Assembly (NCBI GenBank): GCA_013214025.1
Contig: JABSRN010000007.1
Location: 150,393 to 214,392, forward strand
Reading direction: 5' to 3'
Origin: Polyangiaceae bacterium
GTDB lineage: Bacteria; Myxococcota_A; Polyangia; Polyangiales; Polyangiaceae
DNA: 64,000 nt
A program made the position numbers and the translations under genes. The notes beneath the pieces were generated by a model, which saw only the letters and a program-made list of their open reading frames with translations, did not search any database and was not told the origin of the DNA. Below, one piece after another: positions 44,289-53,793 of the stretch (position 1 is its first letter; every line of letters starts with the position of its first letter).

Positions 44289-46268
44289 TTAGTTGATCAG
44301 GACTGTGTCGCAGCCGAATTCGATGATCACGTCCGTGACCAGCCCGCTTTGGATTCGGTCACAGGCGGCGCCGACAAACTCAACCTGGGTTTGAGTCGTG
44401 GGATTGACCCACTTCCAGCCGTTGTTGTTGTCCTTGGGCACCACCGTACCGTCGAAAAAGTAATTTACGCGGCTGTAGTCAACGTTGGGCCCTTGGTTGG
44501 GCACAGCAAAGGTACAGGAGTGAATTTGATCGGCGATCTGTTGGAATACCTCCTTCAAGTCGTCCCCGGTCACGGCGGGTATATGGCTGCTAAAGGCGGT
44601 CCCTCCCGCAGCGGCGATGGTGTCGATCTCGGTCGTTTCGCTCGGGTTGCCAAATCCTACCGAGAAGACCCTCACATCATGCCGAGAAACCAACTCGCTG
44701 GTGTAGCCGCTCATCTGAAGCAACTGCGCCGCCGCGTCACCCTCACCGCATGCCTCCGAGCCCGCACCGTCCGTCAACACGATGACCGCACCGGAGACCT
44801 CCGGATCCGCCAGCCGCCCCGGATTGCCCACCAAAGGCTCCAACGACCCCAGCAGCGGCGTCCGCGTCCCGAACTCATCGTAGCTGCTCAAGACGTTGAC
44901 AATGCTCAGCCGTCCGTGCCGTGACACCGGCACGTCGCGACTCAAATCTACATTGCAGTTGTCAAATGTATCTGAATCAGGAAACAGATCCAGACCGAAT
45001 TCCATCATCTCATTGGCTGGATTGGTGATAACGCTGGTTATCGCTGAACTCACCTCTGACCATTTGTCACCAAATGCCATGCTCAAGGATGCGTCCACCA
45101 GGAAGAGGACCGCTGGCGGCGGAGCCACCAGTTTCACGTCACGAGTGCCACACACTTCCCCGCCGACCCGAGTCGGACAACCGAAGGTAGTCTTGACGTC
45201 CGCGCCATCGCGTACGTCCTGGCAAGTCTTTCCAGCCAGTTCGATTTCCAGCTCGATACTATTCGCAAAGTCCCAGCCATTTTCCCCGGTGCGGTCGCGA
45301 TCCACGATGACACCATCAACGTAGACATTGATTTTCGAGGCGTCCGCAGCTTCCGCTACCGAAGCCACTCGGATACTGCAGGACCGTGCCGAAGCCGTGA
45401 TCTCGTTCAACGCTGTCTTCAGCTCGTTCTCGTCCATGGCGGAAATATAGCTACCGAAGGATGAGCCCCCGTTGCTCGAGATCGTGTCGAGCTCCGACTG
45501 ATCCGCATCCGGGCCGAGGCCCACGGCGATGGTCTTCACATTGCCAGCAGAGCGCAGTTCGCTCACCAAGGAAGCAATGGTGATCAGACGCGGCGTCTCA
45601 TCGACAATGCTTCCTAAGGTGTCGTAACAAGTATCCGCGCCATCGGTGATCACCACGAGGTAGTTCGAGCGTGCCTCGTTGCGTAACTCGTTGTCGTAGT
45701 CGAGTTGGTAGTATTCGAGAGCCGCAACGATCGGCGTGCCCGCTTGGCTCGGTTCGTGAGTCCCCAACCAGTCGGTAATCGCGGCGCGGTTGTCCGGGCC
45801 AACCGGAATCGCCGCCGGCGATGTTACGTCACAGCTCACCAAACCGGCGTCCTCCGGAATGACGTGAAGACCAAAATGGATGTCCGCGTTCGCCGGATCG
45901 TTGACGATGGCGGTGATAGCGCTGGTCGCAGCGATCCAACCGTCACCCTTCATCGAATTGGAGCCATCGAGTAAGAACTGAACGCTCACCCCTTCTAGGG
46001 CAACGTCGATTTCTTGGGAATCACATTCGAGGCCGAAGTCTTCGATGGCAGCTTCCCCACCCAGATCGAGACCGAAGTTTTCGTTTGCAGAGCCTGAGCC
46101 CGGATCAGCATTGCCTGATGGCCCGCCATCAGCACCGGTGTTCCCGCCGGGCGTCGCGCCCTGGACTGAAGTGCCGCTTTCAGTGGCCTCCGGCGAGCAG
46201 GCATTCACTACGGTTATCAAGCCCATCAGGGCCGCTACGCCCACGATCCCCAAGTGTCGTCCGCTCAT
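44289..46268 (-). CDS. double-vWA-domain secreted lipoprotein
   Basis: A 659-residue lipoprotein with lipobox VVNAC. A Gly/Ser/Asn-rich linker follows, then two von Willebrand A domains. The first has a MIDAS-like motif (FLLDGSNSMKG) and the second VDASLSMAFGD, each followed by a Ser- or Thr-rich metal-binding loop (TDGADTCY and TDGAGSEA). Eight or more cysteines suggest disulfides. Surface vWA proteins mediate adhesion or complex assembly. The start is ATG 46268 (MSGRHLG). It stands alone with about 400 bases upstream. Confidence 0.83.
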   Translation of the reverse strand: MSGRHLGIVGVAALMGLITVVNACSPEATESGTSVQGATPGGNTGADGGPSGNADPGSGSANENFGLDLGGEAAIEDFGLECDSQEIDVALEGVSVQFLLDGSNSMKGDGWIAATSAITAIVNDPANADIHFGLHVIPEDAGLVSCDVTSPAAIPVGPDNRAAITDWLGTHEPSQAGTPIVAALEYYQLDYDNELRNEARSNYLVVITDGADTCYDTLGSIVDETPRLITIASLVSELRSAGNVKTIAVGLGPDADQSELDTISSNGGSSFGSYISAMDENELKTALNEITASARSCSIRVASVAEAADASKINVYVDGVIVDRDRTGENGWDFANSIELEIELAGKTCQDVRDGADVKTTFGCPTRVGGEVCGTRDVKLVAPPPAVLFLVDASLSMAFGDKWSEVSSAITSVITNPANEMMEFGLDLFPDSDTFDNCNVDLSRDVPVSRHGRLSIVNVLSSYDEFGTRTPLLGSLEPLVGNPGRLADPEVSGAVIVLTDGAGSEACGEGDAAAQLLQMSGYTSELVSRHDVRVFSVGFGNPSETTEIDTIAAAGGTAFSSHIPAVTGDDLKEVFQQIADQIHSCTFAVPNQGPNVDYSRVNYFFDGTVVPKDNNNGWKWVNPTTQTQVEFVGAACDRIQSGLVTDVIIEFGCDTVLIN

Positions 46269-46684
46269 TTCCAACTCCGTCTTCATCTGCGCCTGGAGCC
46301 AAGCTGATGCGACCGACGAGGTCCGTCAACGGTTATGTTCCCATTGGCCAATAGCTGGCCGGCGCATCACGAGTGCACAATTTGCGCAGTTTCGGCACTT
46401 TCCGCCACCAGCCAAGACCCCCAGCGTCGGTTCAGCCCCGGTGAAACCGCCCCAAGGCGCGACGACGCTAGCTCAGCGCATCCCTTGGCTACGCTCTCAG
46501 CTATGGCGGTGCCAAGCCCTTCGAGATTGCGCAATCTTGGAACTTCGCACTTTGCACACTGCCGTCAAAGAAGCGAAAAATAGTGTACCTGCGGTAGCGG
46601 CTGACTCGCGCGATTGAGGGATCTGCTCCCCTCGCGGCGCTTCGATGTTGGGCTTCGGGGTCGGCGCCGCACACTGGGAGGGCG
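46269..46684. other. gap between vWA lipoprotein and sulfatase-fold gene
   Basis: No protein-like frame or RNA structure is supported. It must contain the promoter of the leftward vWA gene; the sulfatase-fold gene ends at its right border. I see no obvious terminator or repeat here. Confidence 0.5.
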
Positions 46685-48874
46685 TCAGTCTCTCGTTAGC
46701 TTCTCTCTTTGGCGCTGCAGCTCCGAGCGTGGATACAACGGCGACCGCACGATCCAATTCAACAAGCGCCCCACCCGATTTGGATCCTGGCGCGCGAGGT
46801 CCACCGCATCGGGCTCCTCCGCGGCGGTGTCGTAGAGTTCCGCCTTGCCATCTTCCAGCACTAAGACGAGCTTGTGATCGGATTCCGGATCCAACACTCC
46901 GATGCGGACGAGGGTTTCTTTGCGTTGGCCCACGAACATGATGGGCAAAGGCCGAGAGGTGTCGCCACCTACCACGCCCATCAAATCCACACCGTGGTAG
47001 CTATGCTTGGACGGAGAGTCGCCGAGAGCCGAGCCCAAGGTGGGAGCGACATCGACCATGGACACCGGAGTCGGCACCGACTGCGGCGAAACTCCCGGGA
47101 TCTGAATCATCAGGGGTACCCGGATCAGATTCTCCCAAACCACGCTGCTGTGGTACCAGCTCTTCCATTCTCCCAAGGATTCACCGTGATCGGACATGAA
47201 GATCACGATCGTGTTCTTCTCAAGTCCCAGCCGCTGCAGCCCACGACGTAAGCGCCCGAACTGTCGGTCAACAGAATTCGCAATGGCTTCGTAGATCCCC
47301 CGACGGTTCGCTTCCGTGGTGATGCCCGCGGCTTTGGCCGAGTCCTGCACGTATTGCTGATTCATTTCGTGCCATGCGTGCACCTCGAAATTAAACACCC
47401 AGCCAAAGAACCGCTCTCCCTTGTGCTCCGCAAGCCACTGAAGAGTCTTGTCCACCAGGCCCTCAGACGACGGTTGGTCAGCGCCGTAGCCCCAGACCTT
47501 CTTGTCTTCGGCATAATCCGGTACCTCTAGCACCTCGTCGAAAACGAATCGGCGATGCTCTTTTCGAAGGAACTCCCGAGCGCTCTTGGGGATGGCGACC
47601 CAGCGATGCATGCCCATGGCGGAGGTCACCTCTAACAAATCGCCGGGATGGGACTCGTCCAGATCGATCCGCCCCCCGGTGATACCGGGCAGAGAATTCA
47701 CGGTATCTGAACCTGTCACGTAGGCGCGACGAAAGTTCAATGACTCTCCCCCAAATCGAACGACTTCCGACATGACCCGTGGGTCCGAGGCTACGTCGTA
47801 ACGCAGGGTGTCCACGTAAAAGATCAGGACGTTGCAACCTACACACAGGGCGCTGGGCGGGCGATCGGACGGGGGGGGATCCCATCGGGGATCTCTGGAC
47901 GTATCGCTGAGGGCGAACTCCTCTTCCAGCGCCGCCAGGGCGGCCGCCTTGGAGCCCATCCAGCCCTGGGGGTCCTTCAGATACAGGCGTAGGAAGCGCA
48001 GACGATTGAGCTGACGTCCGACATAGTGTGGCTCACGGCTCAACGACGGCAACTGCGTGGCTAATGAATCGGCCCACGCTGGGCGTAGCGAGCCCGCCAA
48101 ACTGAGCACGGCCCAAGCCCCAGCCCAGAGCCACAGGCGGCCCAAAGAAAGCGTTCTCCGTACGCCCCTCAGTCCTAGGACAATGGCGATCAGCACGACA
48201 ACGAAACTGGCTGCTTCCAGCGCCAGATGTAGGCGTAGATACAACCCCACGAAGACATGAAGATCGACCCATGTGCTGGCTACCGCCACTAGCAACAAGG
48301 CAGCTATCAGGGCGCGCGCCCTGCGCGGCACTCCACGGTCCTGAGCGCGGCACGCCGATTCGATGGCCATACCCAAGGCGGCCATCGCGATCCCGGCCAG
48401 AATCAGAACAACGCCAGGACCGTAAGGAGCCCAATGCTTTTGACTCACCCAGGCGCCTTGAAACATCCAGCGGGCCGTGGGCGAGAGCAGTACGACCCCC
48501 GCTAGCACCGCGCTTCCGATACGCAGGGCGGGGCCCCAAACACGCGCTCGAATCGCCGCTAGAGGTGCCGCTAGCACTGCCACCGGCACCCCGACCAACA
48601 TCGCCGCTGTCACACAAGAGAGCCCCCCTACCCCCCAGTAGGCGAACGAGGACTGAGTGGCATGACTGCGCTGCCAGCTGTCGACGACGAATAAGAAGAA
48701 GCCGCTCCAGGCGCTTGCAAGAATGAACTCAGGTACGAAGCGGATTCGCTCCCCCAGCGCTTCGACCACAACGGGACTGGTGCCGGACTCGGAACTCACG
48801 CCCTGCCATGCCACGCGGGGGAGTAAGAGGAAAGATCTGTCGAAAGTGCCCGATATTGTGGGGTCACCACCCAA
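46685..48874 (-). CDS. membrane sulfatase-fold enzyme (alkaline phosphatase superfamily)
   Basis: A 729-residue protein. The N-terminal 290 residues hold about seven membrane helices. The rest is a sulfatase-like periplasmic domain with the first metal and nucleophile region (FYVDTLRYDV), a SLPGITGG block and a second metal block (FMSDHGESLGEW). The formylglycine CxPxR sulfatase motif is absent, so it resembles phosphoethanolamine or lipid-transferase relatives more than sulfatases. A G8 tract lies at 47871-47878 in the coding sequence. The target is unknown. Confidence 0.82.
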   Translation of the reverse strand: MGGDPTISGTFDRSFLLLPRVAWQGVSSESGTSPVVVEALGERIRFVPEFILASAWSGFFLFVVDSWQRSHATQSSFAYWGVGGLSCVTAAMLVGVPVAVLAAPLAAIRARVWGPALRIGSAVLAGVVLLSPTARWMFQGAWVSQKHWAPYGPGVVLILAGIAMAALGMAIESACRAQDRGVPRRARALIAALLLVAVASTWVDLHVFVGLYLRLHLALEAASFVVVLIAIVLGLRGVRRTLSLGRLWLWAGAWAVLSLAGSLRPAWADSLATQLPSLSREPHYVGRQLNRLRFLRLYLKDPQGWMGSKAAALAALEEEFALSDTSRDPRWDPPPSDRPPSALCVGCNVLIFYVDTLRYDVASDPRVMSEVVRFGGESLNFRRAYVTGSDTVNSLPGITGGRIDLDESHPGDLLEVTSAMGMHRWVAIPKSAREFLRKEHRRFVFDEVLEVPDYAEDKKVWGYGADQPSSEGLVDKTLQWLAEHKGERFFGWVFNFEVHAWHEMNQQYVQDSAKAAGITTEANRRGIYEAIANSVDRQFGRLRRGLQRLGLEKNTIVIFMSDHGESLGEWKSWYHSSVVWENLIRVPLMIQIPGVSPQSVPTPVSMVDVAPTLGSALGDSPSKHSYHGVDLMGVVGGDTSRPLPIMFVGQRKETLVRIGVLDPESDHKLVLVLEDGKAELYDTAAEEPDAVDLARQDPNRVGRLLNWIVRSPLYPRSELQRQREKLTRD

Positions 48875-49271
48875 CGGCCCTATAGCGCGCCGGAAATCTC
48901 CACGCCGCCCACTGCGAGACTTTGACGTCTAACCCCACCGAACCCATCGATCTTGCAAGTCGCCCATCTTTCAGCATCGAACGACGACCCCGAGAAAATG
49001 CCGTAGGTCCCAGTTCTTCAAGCATCGGTACTTGGCATGTCTTGTGCTCTACCAGTGAGTCCGCAGGCAGCCGGACGCCGACATCCTCGGTTCCCACTGC
49101 CGCTTACTATCACGGTGTCTCTCTCCCGCCCTCCCAGAGGGGCACCGTGTTCCGAGCCGACGGCGACCCCAAGGGTCGCCGTCGGATTTCGGAAGTTCGT
49201 CCCAACTCTCTCAATTCGCCACCTCGGTCTCGCCCGCAAATCCCTCGTACCGACGCGGTACAGTGTGATAC
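48875..49271. other. divergent gap before the cytochrome gene, with a perfect hairpin
   Basis: No real gene is supported. The main feature is a 13-bp perfect stem CCGACGGCGACCC/GGGTCGCCGTCGG with loop CAA at 49157-49185, followed only by ATTTC, so it is not a standard terminator. The upstream promoters of both divergent genes must lie here. Confidence 0.6.
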
Positions 49272-50297
49272 ATGCGAGCCATGACCGTGAAGAGGGTATT
49301 GGTTTCGCTGGCTTTGGTCATCGCCTTGTTCGCTGTGGGCATAGCCGGCGTGGTGATGAACTTCGCGCTGAAGTGGCCCCCCACTTTCCCCGACATCCCT
49401 ACCCCGGACATCCACGCCAGCACGGATCCAAAAATCATCGCTCAGGGAGAGTACCTCTACAATGCGGTCGCTCACTGCCCGGCTTGTCACACCCCCTCTG
49501 AGGAATATCAGGCATCTAAGCCCGGCACGGTCCCCCCCCCCAAAGGCGGGCACGAGTGGCACATGGGACCACTCGCTACCGTCCGATCGGCGAACATCAC
49601 CGCGGATAAGGACACCGGTATAGGCAAGTGGAGCGACGGCGAAATCGCTCGAGCGGTGAAGTACGGCATCCGGCCTGACCACACCGCCGCACTTTTCATG
49701 TTCGCTGTGGGTGCAATGGCGGATCAGGATCTGACCGCATTGGTCTCGTATCTGCGCACGGTTCCAGCCGTTAAGAATCAGATCCCGGACAGTGAGATCG
49801 GAGCCCTCGGCAAGGTTCTGTTCCAATCCGTCATGGGCTTCTTCGCGGGACCGAAAGACTACCCCACGCCTGCCTACGTCGCCGCTGGCGAAGTATCGAT
49901 AGCGCGAGGGCGCTACTTGGCAGAAGGTCCTGGCATGTGCGCTGGCTGTCACAGCGACCCGCTCTATGCCGATGGCAAACTCCAGTACGACGGCCCGGTC
50001 TTGTCCGGACGCAAGAACCAACCTTGGCCCGACGAAACCGACCCCGAGTTCGAATTCGTCGGCCCCAACCTCACTCCAGCCAAGTCCGGCGCGATCACCG
50101 GATGGAAACTGGAGCAGTTCGTAAAACGATTTCGCACCGAGGGGCGTCGTTTCAAGGGCAGTGTCATGCCCTGGGAGTCCTTCGCTAATCTCACAGATAG
50201 CGATCTAGAGTCCATCTGGCTCTACCTCTCCAGCCTGCCCCCGACAGAGAAGAAGGTGGGACCTCAGCGGCGCGCGAAGGGCTCCCAGCCGCAGTAA
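49272..50297 (+). CDS. diheme cytochrome c
   Basis: A 341-residue exported protein with a signal-anchor at about residues 8-27. Two heme c sites are visible: CPACH (about residue 71) and CAGCH (about residue 223). Each is embedded in a class-I-like cytochrome domain. Proteins of this architecture typically carry electrons to or from periplasmic or membrane dehydrogenases. A C10 tract at 49532-49541 lies in the coding sequence. It is a single-gene unit; the gene to its right is convergent. Confidence 0.85.
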   Translation: MRAMTVKRVLVSLALVIALFAVGIAGVVMNFALKWPPTFPDIPTPDIHASTDPKIIAQGEYLYNAVAHCPACHTPSEEYQASKPGTVPPPKGGHEWHMGPLATVRSANITADKDTGIGKWSDGEIARAVKYGIRPDHTAALFMFAVGAMADQDLTALVSYLRTVPAVKNQIPDSEIGALGKVLFQSVMGFFAGPKDYPTPAYVAAGEVSIARGRYLAEGPGMCAGCHSDPLYADGKLQYDGPVLSGRKNQPWPDETDPEFEFVGPNLTPAKSGAITGWKLEQFVKRFRTEGRRFKGSVMPWESFANLTDSDLESIWLYLSSLPPTEKKVGPQRRAKGSQPQ

Positions 50298-50398
50298 TCG
50301 TCCTCCCTCCAACCGGGTCGAGGCCGCTGCGCGGATACGTCACGAGAGCGGATACAGTCGCGCGGCAGAAACAGCCGTAACCCATCCGACGCGATCGA

Positions 50399-51958
50399 CT
50401 ACAGACCGCGCTCTTTCGCTTCGTCCATCTCCCGATAGATATCGAGAATCAGGGCCGTGGAGTCGACGCTCAAGCTGAGCGCTGTATCGGATACCTCCGC
50501 CTTGTCGAAGATGAACTGACCGCTTCGCGCGTCGACAATTTGTGCGAGCACGCGGCGAACTTGCTGACGAAGCGTACGCGTCAGCTGTTTTTCAGTCACC
50601 ACCTTCTTATCAATCAGTTCCGTCACGACATCGTCGTCCGCCAACTCTTCCCAACCGGTCCCCAGAGCTCTCACCAGCGCCATCTTCAGGACCTCGCGGT
50701 CGTCGAGCAAGCTTTGAGCCAGGCCTCTCTCGCCTTCCAACGCCGCCGTCGCCACTCGACCCCGAGCAATGGTCAACATCGCCGTCCCCAGAGGTGTTTC
50801 AATCCGTAGACGGCCTGTCGCCATCTTGTTCTTGAGCAAGTCGAGGGTTTCGCCGACAGGAAAGTCTTCCAGGCTGCCGCGGAAGGCATTTTCCGGACCC
50901 GCCCCAGTGACCGGTGGCGGCGCCAAGCTATCGTTGAGCGCGTCAGTGATTTGGCCGTCATCGGGAGCCAGACTGGCAGCCCGCAGTAGAGCGCTGGTGG
51001 CTCCCTTTTCGTCACCAGACTTCGACAATAGGCCACTCAGCCGATGCCACGCGCCAGCCGACTCTGGTTCCAGTTCCAGCGCACGCTGAAAAGCTTTGAT
51101 GGCTCGCCCCGCATCTCCGCCAGGCCCCAAAGCGTCGGCTAAAGCCATGGCGGCTTCCGGCGATCTCGGGCGAAGCCGACAAGCGATCTCGGCGGACTTC
51201 ACCGCCTCCGCCGGCTTGCCCGCATCGATCAATGCGATGCTGAGGCTCAACTGCGCGTCTGCCGAATCGGGCGACGTGGAAACAAACTCTCGAAGAACCT
51301 CCACGGCTCGCCCCGCCTGACCGGCAGCCAGATAGGCGTCCGCCAGCGAGCGAACTGCCTTGGGAGCCTGATTCGTCAGCTTGATGATTTCTTCCCACGC
51401 GCTCACACACGACGAGCTCTTCTTTAGTTTCCCGTAAAGCTCGGCACGCAGATAGAGACGCGGCACCGAGCGCGGAGCTCCGGCAACAGCGAGCTGCGCA
51501 TGCTGCAGAGCTGGCTCATAGCTCCCCAGCTGCTGGTAGGCCTGGGCGAACAGAAACTGAGCGGAGCCGGGAGTCTCATCGCTGCCATCCATCTGCTTGA
51601 GCACTTTGATGGCACGGTCTGGCTGGGACAGGTCGAGCAAGAGCTTTGCCCGTAGCTCCATAGCACCAGGCAACTTCGCATCCACCGCGACTGCGCTATC
51701 CACGCCTTCCAGAGCACGCTGGAAACAACCAACGGATTCCAACCCACGAGCGATTTTCAAGCGGAGCTCTGCGGATTCGGGCTGCAGCGAGAGGGCGTGC
51801 AACAACGACGCTGCGATGGCAGCAGTCGCTTCCGGATCTTCGCGCAGCGGTCCGGCGGCTTCGGCCGCCTCAAGTAGCCCTAGACCCAATTCGAGCCAAC
51901 GCTTCGGTTGAGCCGGGTCTTTTTCAACAGCCAGGTGTAGGGATTCAGCAGTCGTCAT
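50399..51958 (-). CDS. TPR protein with C-terminal DUF4388 (PATAN-like) domain
   Basis: A 519-residue protein from ATG 51958. The first 370 residues contain about ten TPR repeats (e.g. AAIAASLLHALSLQPESAELR). The final 140 residues match DUF4388 (FRGSLEDFPVGETLDLLKN, ATGRLRIETPLGTAML), a domain often attached to signalling proteins in Myxococcota. It follows the pseudokinase by five bases and is the last gene of a three-gene operon. A scaffold or signal-reader role for that operon is inference. Confidence 0.85.
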   Translation of the reverse strand: MTTAESLHLAVEKDPAQPKRWLELGLGLLEAAEAAGPLREDPEATAAIAASLLHALSLQPESAELRLKIARGLESVGCFQRALEGVDSAVAVDAKLPGAMELRAKLLLDLSQPDRAIKVLKQMDGSDETPGSAQFLFAQAYQQLGSYEPALQHAQLAVAGAPRSVPRLYLRAELYGKLKKSSSCVSAWEEIIKLTNQAPKAVRSLADAYLAAGQAGRAVEVLREFVSTSPDSADAQLSLSIALIDAGKPAEAVKSAEIACRLRPRSPEAAMALADALGPGGDAGRAIKAFQRALELEPESAGAWHRLSGLLSKSGDEKGATSALLRAASLAPDDGQITDALNDSLAPPPVTGAGPENAFRGSLEDFPVGETLDLLKNKMATGRLRIETPLGTAMLTIARGRVATAALEGERGLAQSLLDDREVLKMALVRALGTGWEELADDDVVTELIDKKVVTEKQLTRTLRQQVRRVLAQIVDARSGQFIFDKAEVSDTALSLSVDSTALILDIYREMDEAKERGL

Positions 51959-51963
51959 GTCAG

Positions 51964-53793
51964 CTACTTCAGGTACGGGTTGCTCTCGACTCCACCAAAG
52001 TCGTCTGTCACAGCTGGGCGTTTGGGCTTGCGCCAAACACCCTTGGGCTTGGGAGCGGCCTTCCGGGCTGCTTTGGGCGCCGGCTCGGCGGTGTCAGTCT
52101 CTGCCGCCGCTTCTTCAGCCTCATCGCCACGGGACCCGTCATCTTCAGCCGCAGCCGCAGCCGCAGCCGCATCCGCCGCGGTATTCACACCGGGGGCCAC
52201 CAGATCTTCGGCAGCAGCGGGGACGAACTCATCACCGATTTTTTCACCGGACTCGACGCTATGCGGCTCCGCTGCCGCGGCCGGCTTCGGCGCGCGGGTC
52301 ACAGCACTCTCGCTCTTGTCGTCTTCGCCAACGCCCATTGCCATCACGCCGCCTCCCAAGAGCGCAACGGCGGCGACGGCCACCATCACCCATTTGCCAG
52401 CTCCTCCGGACGGGACCGGCGGCTCCGCCGCTTCGGCTTGCACGACCGGCGCCCGCGCAGCAGCGAGGGCGGGGCCGGGAACCACAGGAAAACCGCCGCT
52501 TTCGGCGGTGACACCCACGACTGATGCGGGCACGGCCGCCACCGTGGGCTCCAACTCCGCCCATCCCAAACAATCGGTGGGCGACGGGCTATCGGGGCTG
52601 GCCAAGCTGCTGATGAGGTCCAATGGCTCGCCGGACGAACGCGCAGTGCCACGATTCTCTGGTGCGAGCGCCTCTTTCTCCGATTGCAGTTCGCCGCCGA
52701 ACAGAGATGCCAGCCACTCCGCGATCTCAGCGGGCGGGGAAATTCCGCCCGCCAGTTCGGCGGCAGCACGCAGATCCGTCGCCATCCGATCCGCGCTTTG
52801 GTAGCGCGCATCGGGACTGCGACTCAAGGCCTTGAGGCAGACAGCGTCAAATACAGCCGGCGGCTTCCGCCCCATTGCGCTGGGCGCAGGAATTTGCCTC
52901 CGAAGCACGTTATAATGAGTGGCGTGGGGGCTCGCACCGTCGAACAGACGCTTGCCGGTTAGAGCATTCCACAACAGTACGCCAACCGAGAAAATGTCCG
53001 AGCGTACATCCAGTTCTAGCCCCTGCACCTGCTCTGGCGATTGATAGGGAGCGTGCCCGTTGACCACACCAGCCGCAGCCGTACCGTCGGCACGATCGGC
53101 AACAGCGCGAGCAACACCGTAATCCATCAGTCGCCCCCCACCATCGCTGCCCACCCACACCGTCAAGGGCGACACGCCGCCGTGCACTAATGGCGCCGGA
53201 CGTCCCTCGTCGTCTCGAAGCCCGGCAGCTGCCGTTAACGCCCCGAGCACGTCCAAGATAACGCCGATACAATGTCCGGTTGAGCGATCACCGCCCGACA
53301 TTTGGAACATCGAGCTAAGGCTTCGACCGGGCACGTACTGACTCGCAAAGAACACGCCGTCTCGGGTCGTGCCCACCTCGATGAGTTTTGGAACCGAAGC
53401 GTGCTGCAATCTGACGGAGCGGCGTGCGTCGCGCAACCGTTCTTCTGCGGGCTCACCAGCTCCGGCGACGCTACTCAACACCCTGACCGCCACCAGATCC
53501 GTGGCGCCAGCACGCTGACATACGAACTTTTCGCCCAGGCGTTCCGAGCCGATCCGCCCCACCACCTCGTAAAAGCCAAAGCTCAATCCCTTCGGGGCCA
53601 CAGCCGGCACTGAACGGGGCACATTGGGAGCTTTGGGCAGAGACGAGATCGACGAGATCGACGGCACGGATGGCGCCTTGGGCACGTTCGGTACGCCCGG
53701 TCGCTTCGACGCCGGGGGGACCGAGCGCCGCGCCGGCGGCGTTGGCAGCTTCTTGGCCACGCGCTCAGGCTTGGATTTGGGAGGCTCGGACAT
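51964..53793 (-). CDS. membrane-anchored Ser/Thr pseudokinase
   Basis: A 609-residue protein. Residues 1-70 are Pro/Lys-rich, residues about 72-345 a kinase fold, and residues about 445-470 a transmembrane helix followed by an Ala/Glu-rich tail. Key catalytic residues are altered: VAVR at 101-104 has Arg for the ATP-binding Lys, the HRD motif is HGG at 204-206, and the metal Asn is Thr 211. DYG (224-226), SPEQ (252-255) and SDIFSVGVLLW remain. It should not phosphorylate normally and probably binds or scaffolds. It overlaps the upstream gene by one base and precedes the TPR-DUF4388 gene by five. Confidence 0.85.
   Translation of the reverse strand: MSEPPKSKPERVAKKLPTPPARRSVPPASKRPGVPNVPKAPSVPSISSISSLPKAPNVPRSVPAVAPKGLSFGFYEVVGRIGSERLGEKFVCQRAGATDLVAVRVLSSVAGAGEPAEERLRDARRSVRLQHASVPKLIEVGTTRDGVFFASQYVPGRSLSSMFQMSGGDRSTGHCIGVILDVLGALTAAAGLRDDEGRPAPLVHGGVSPLTVWVGSDGGGRLMDYGVARAVADRADGTAAAGVVNGHAPYQSPEQVQGLELDVRSDIFSVGVLLWNALTGKRLFDGASPHATHYNVLRRQIPAPSAMGRKPPAVFDAVCLKALSRSPDARYQSADRMATDLRAAAELAGGISPPAEIAEWLASLFGGELQSEKEALAPENRGTARSSGEPLDLISSLASPDSPSPTDCLGWAELEPTVAAVPASVVGVTAESGGFPVVPGPALAAARAPVVQAEAAEPPVPSGGAGKWVMVAVAAVALLGGGVMAMGVGEDDKSESAVTRAPKPAAAAEPHSVESGEKIGDEFVPAAAEDLVAPGVNTAADAAAAAAAAEDDGSRGDEAEEAAAETDTAEPAPKAARKAAPKPKGVWRKPKRPAVTDDFGGVESNPYLK

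Noticed and set aside
48922..49284. A 120-codon rightward open frame before the cytochrome gene
   Set aside because: Composition is rich in Ser/Pro/Arg without secondary-structure pattern, and it crosses a perfect hairpin.
49110..50021. A 303-codon leftward open frame opposite the cytochrome gene
   Set aside because: The sense strand has a signal peptide and two heme sites; the antisense has no protein-like pattern.
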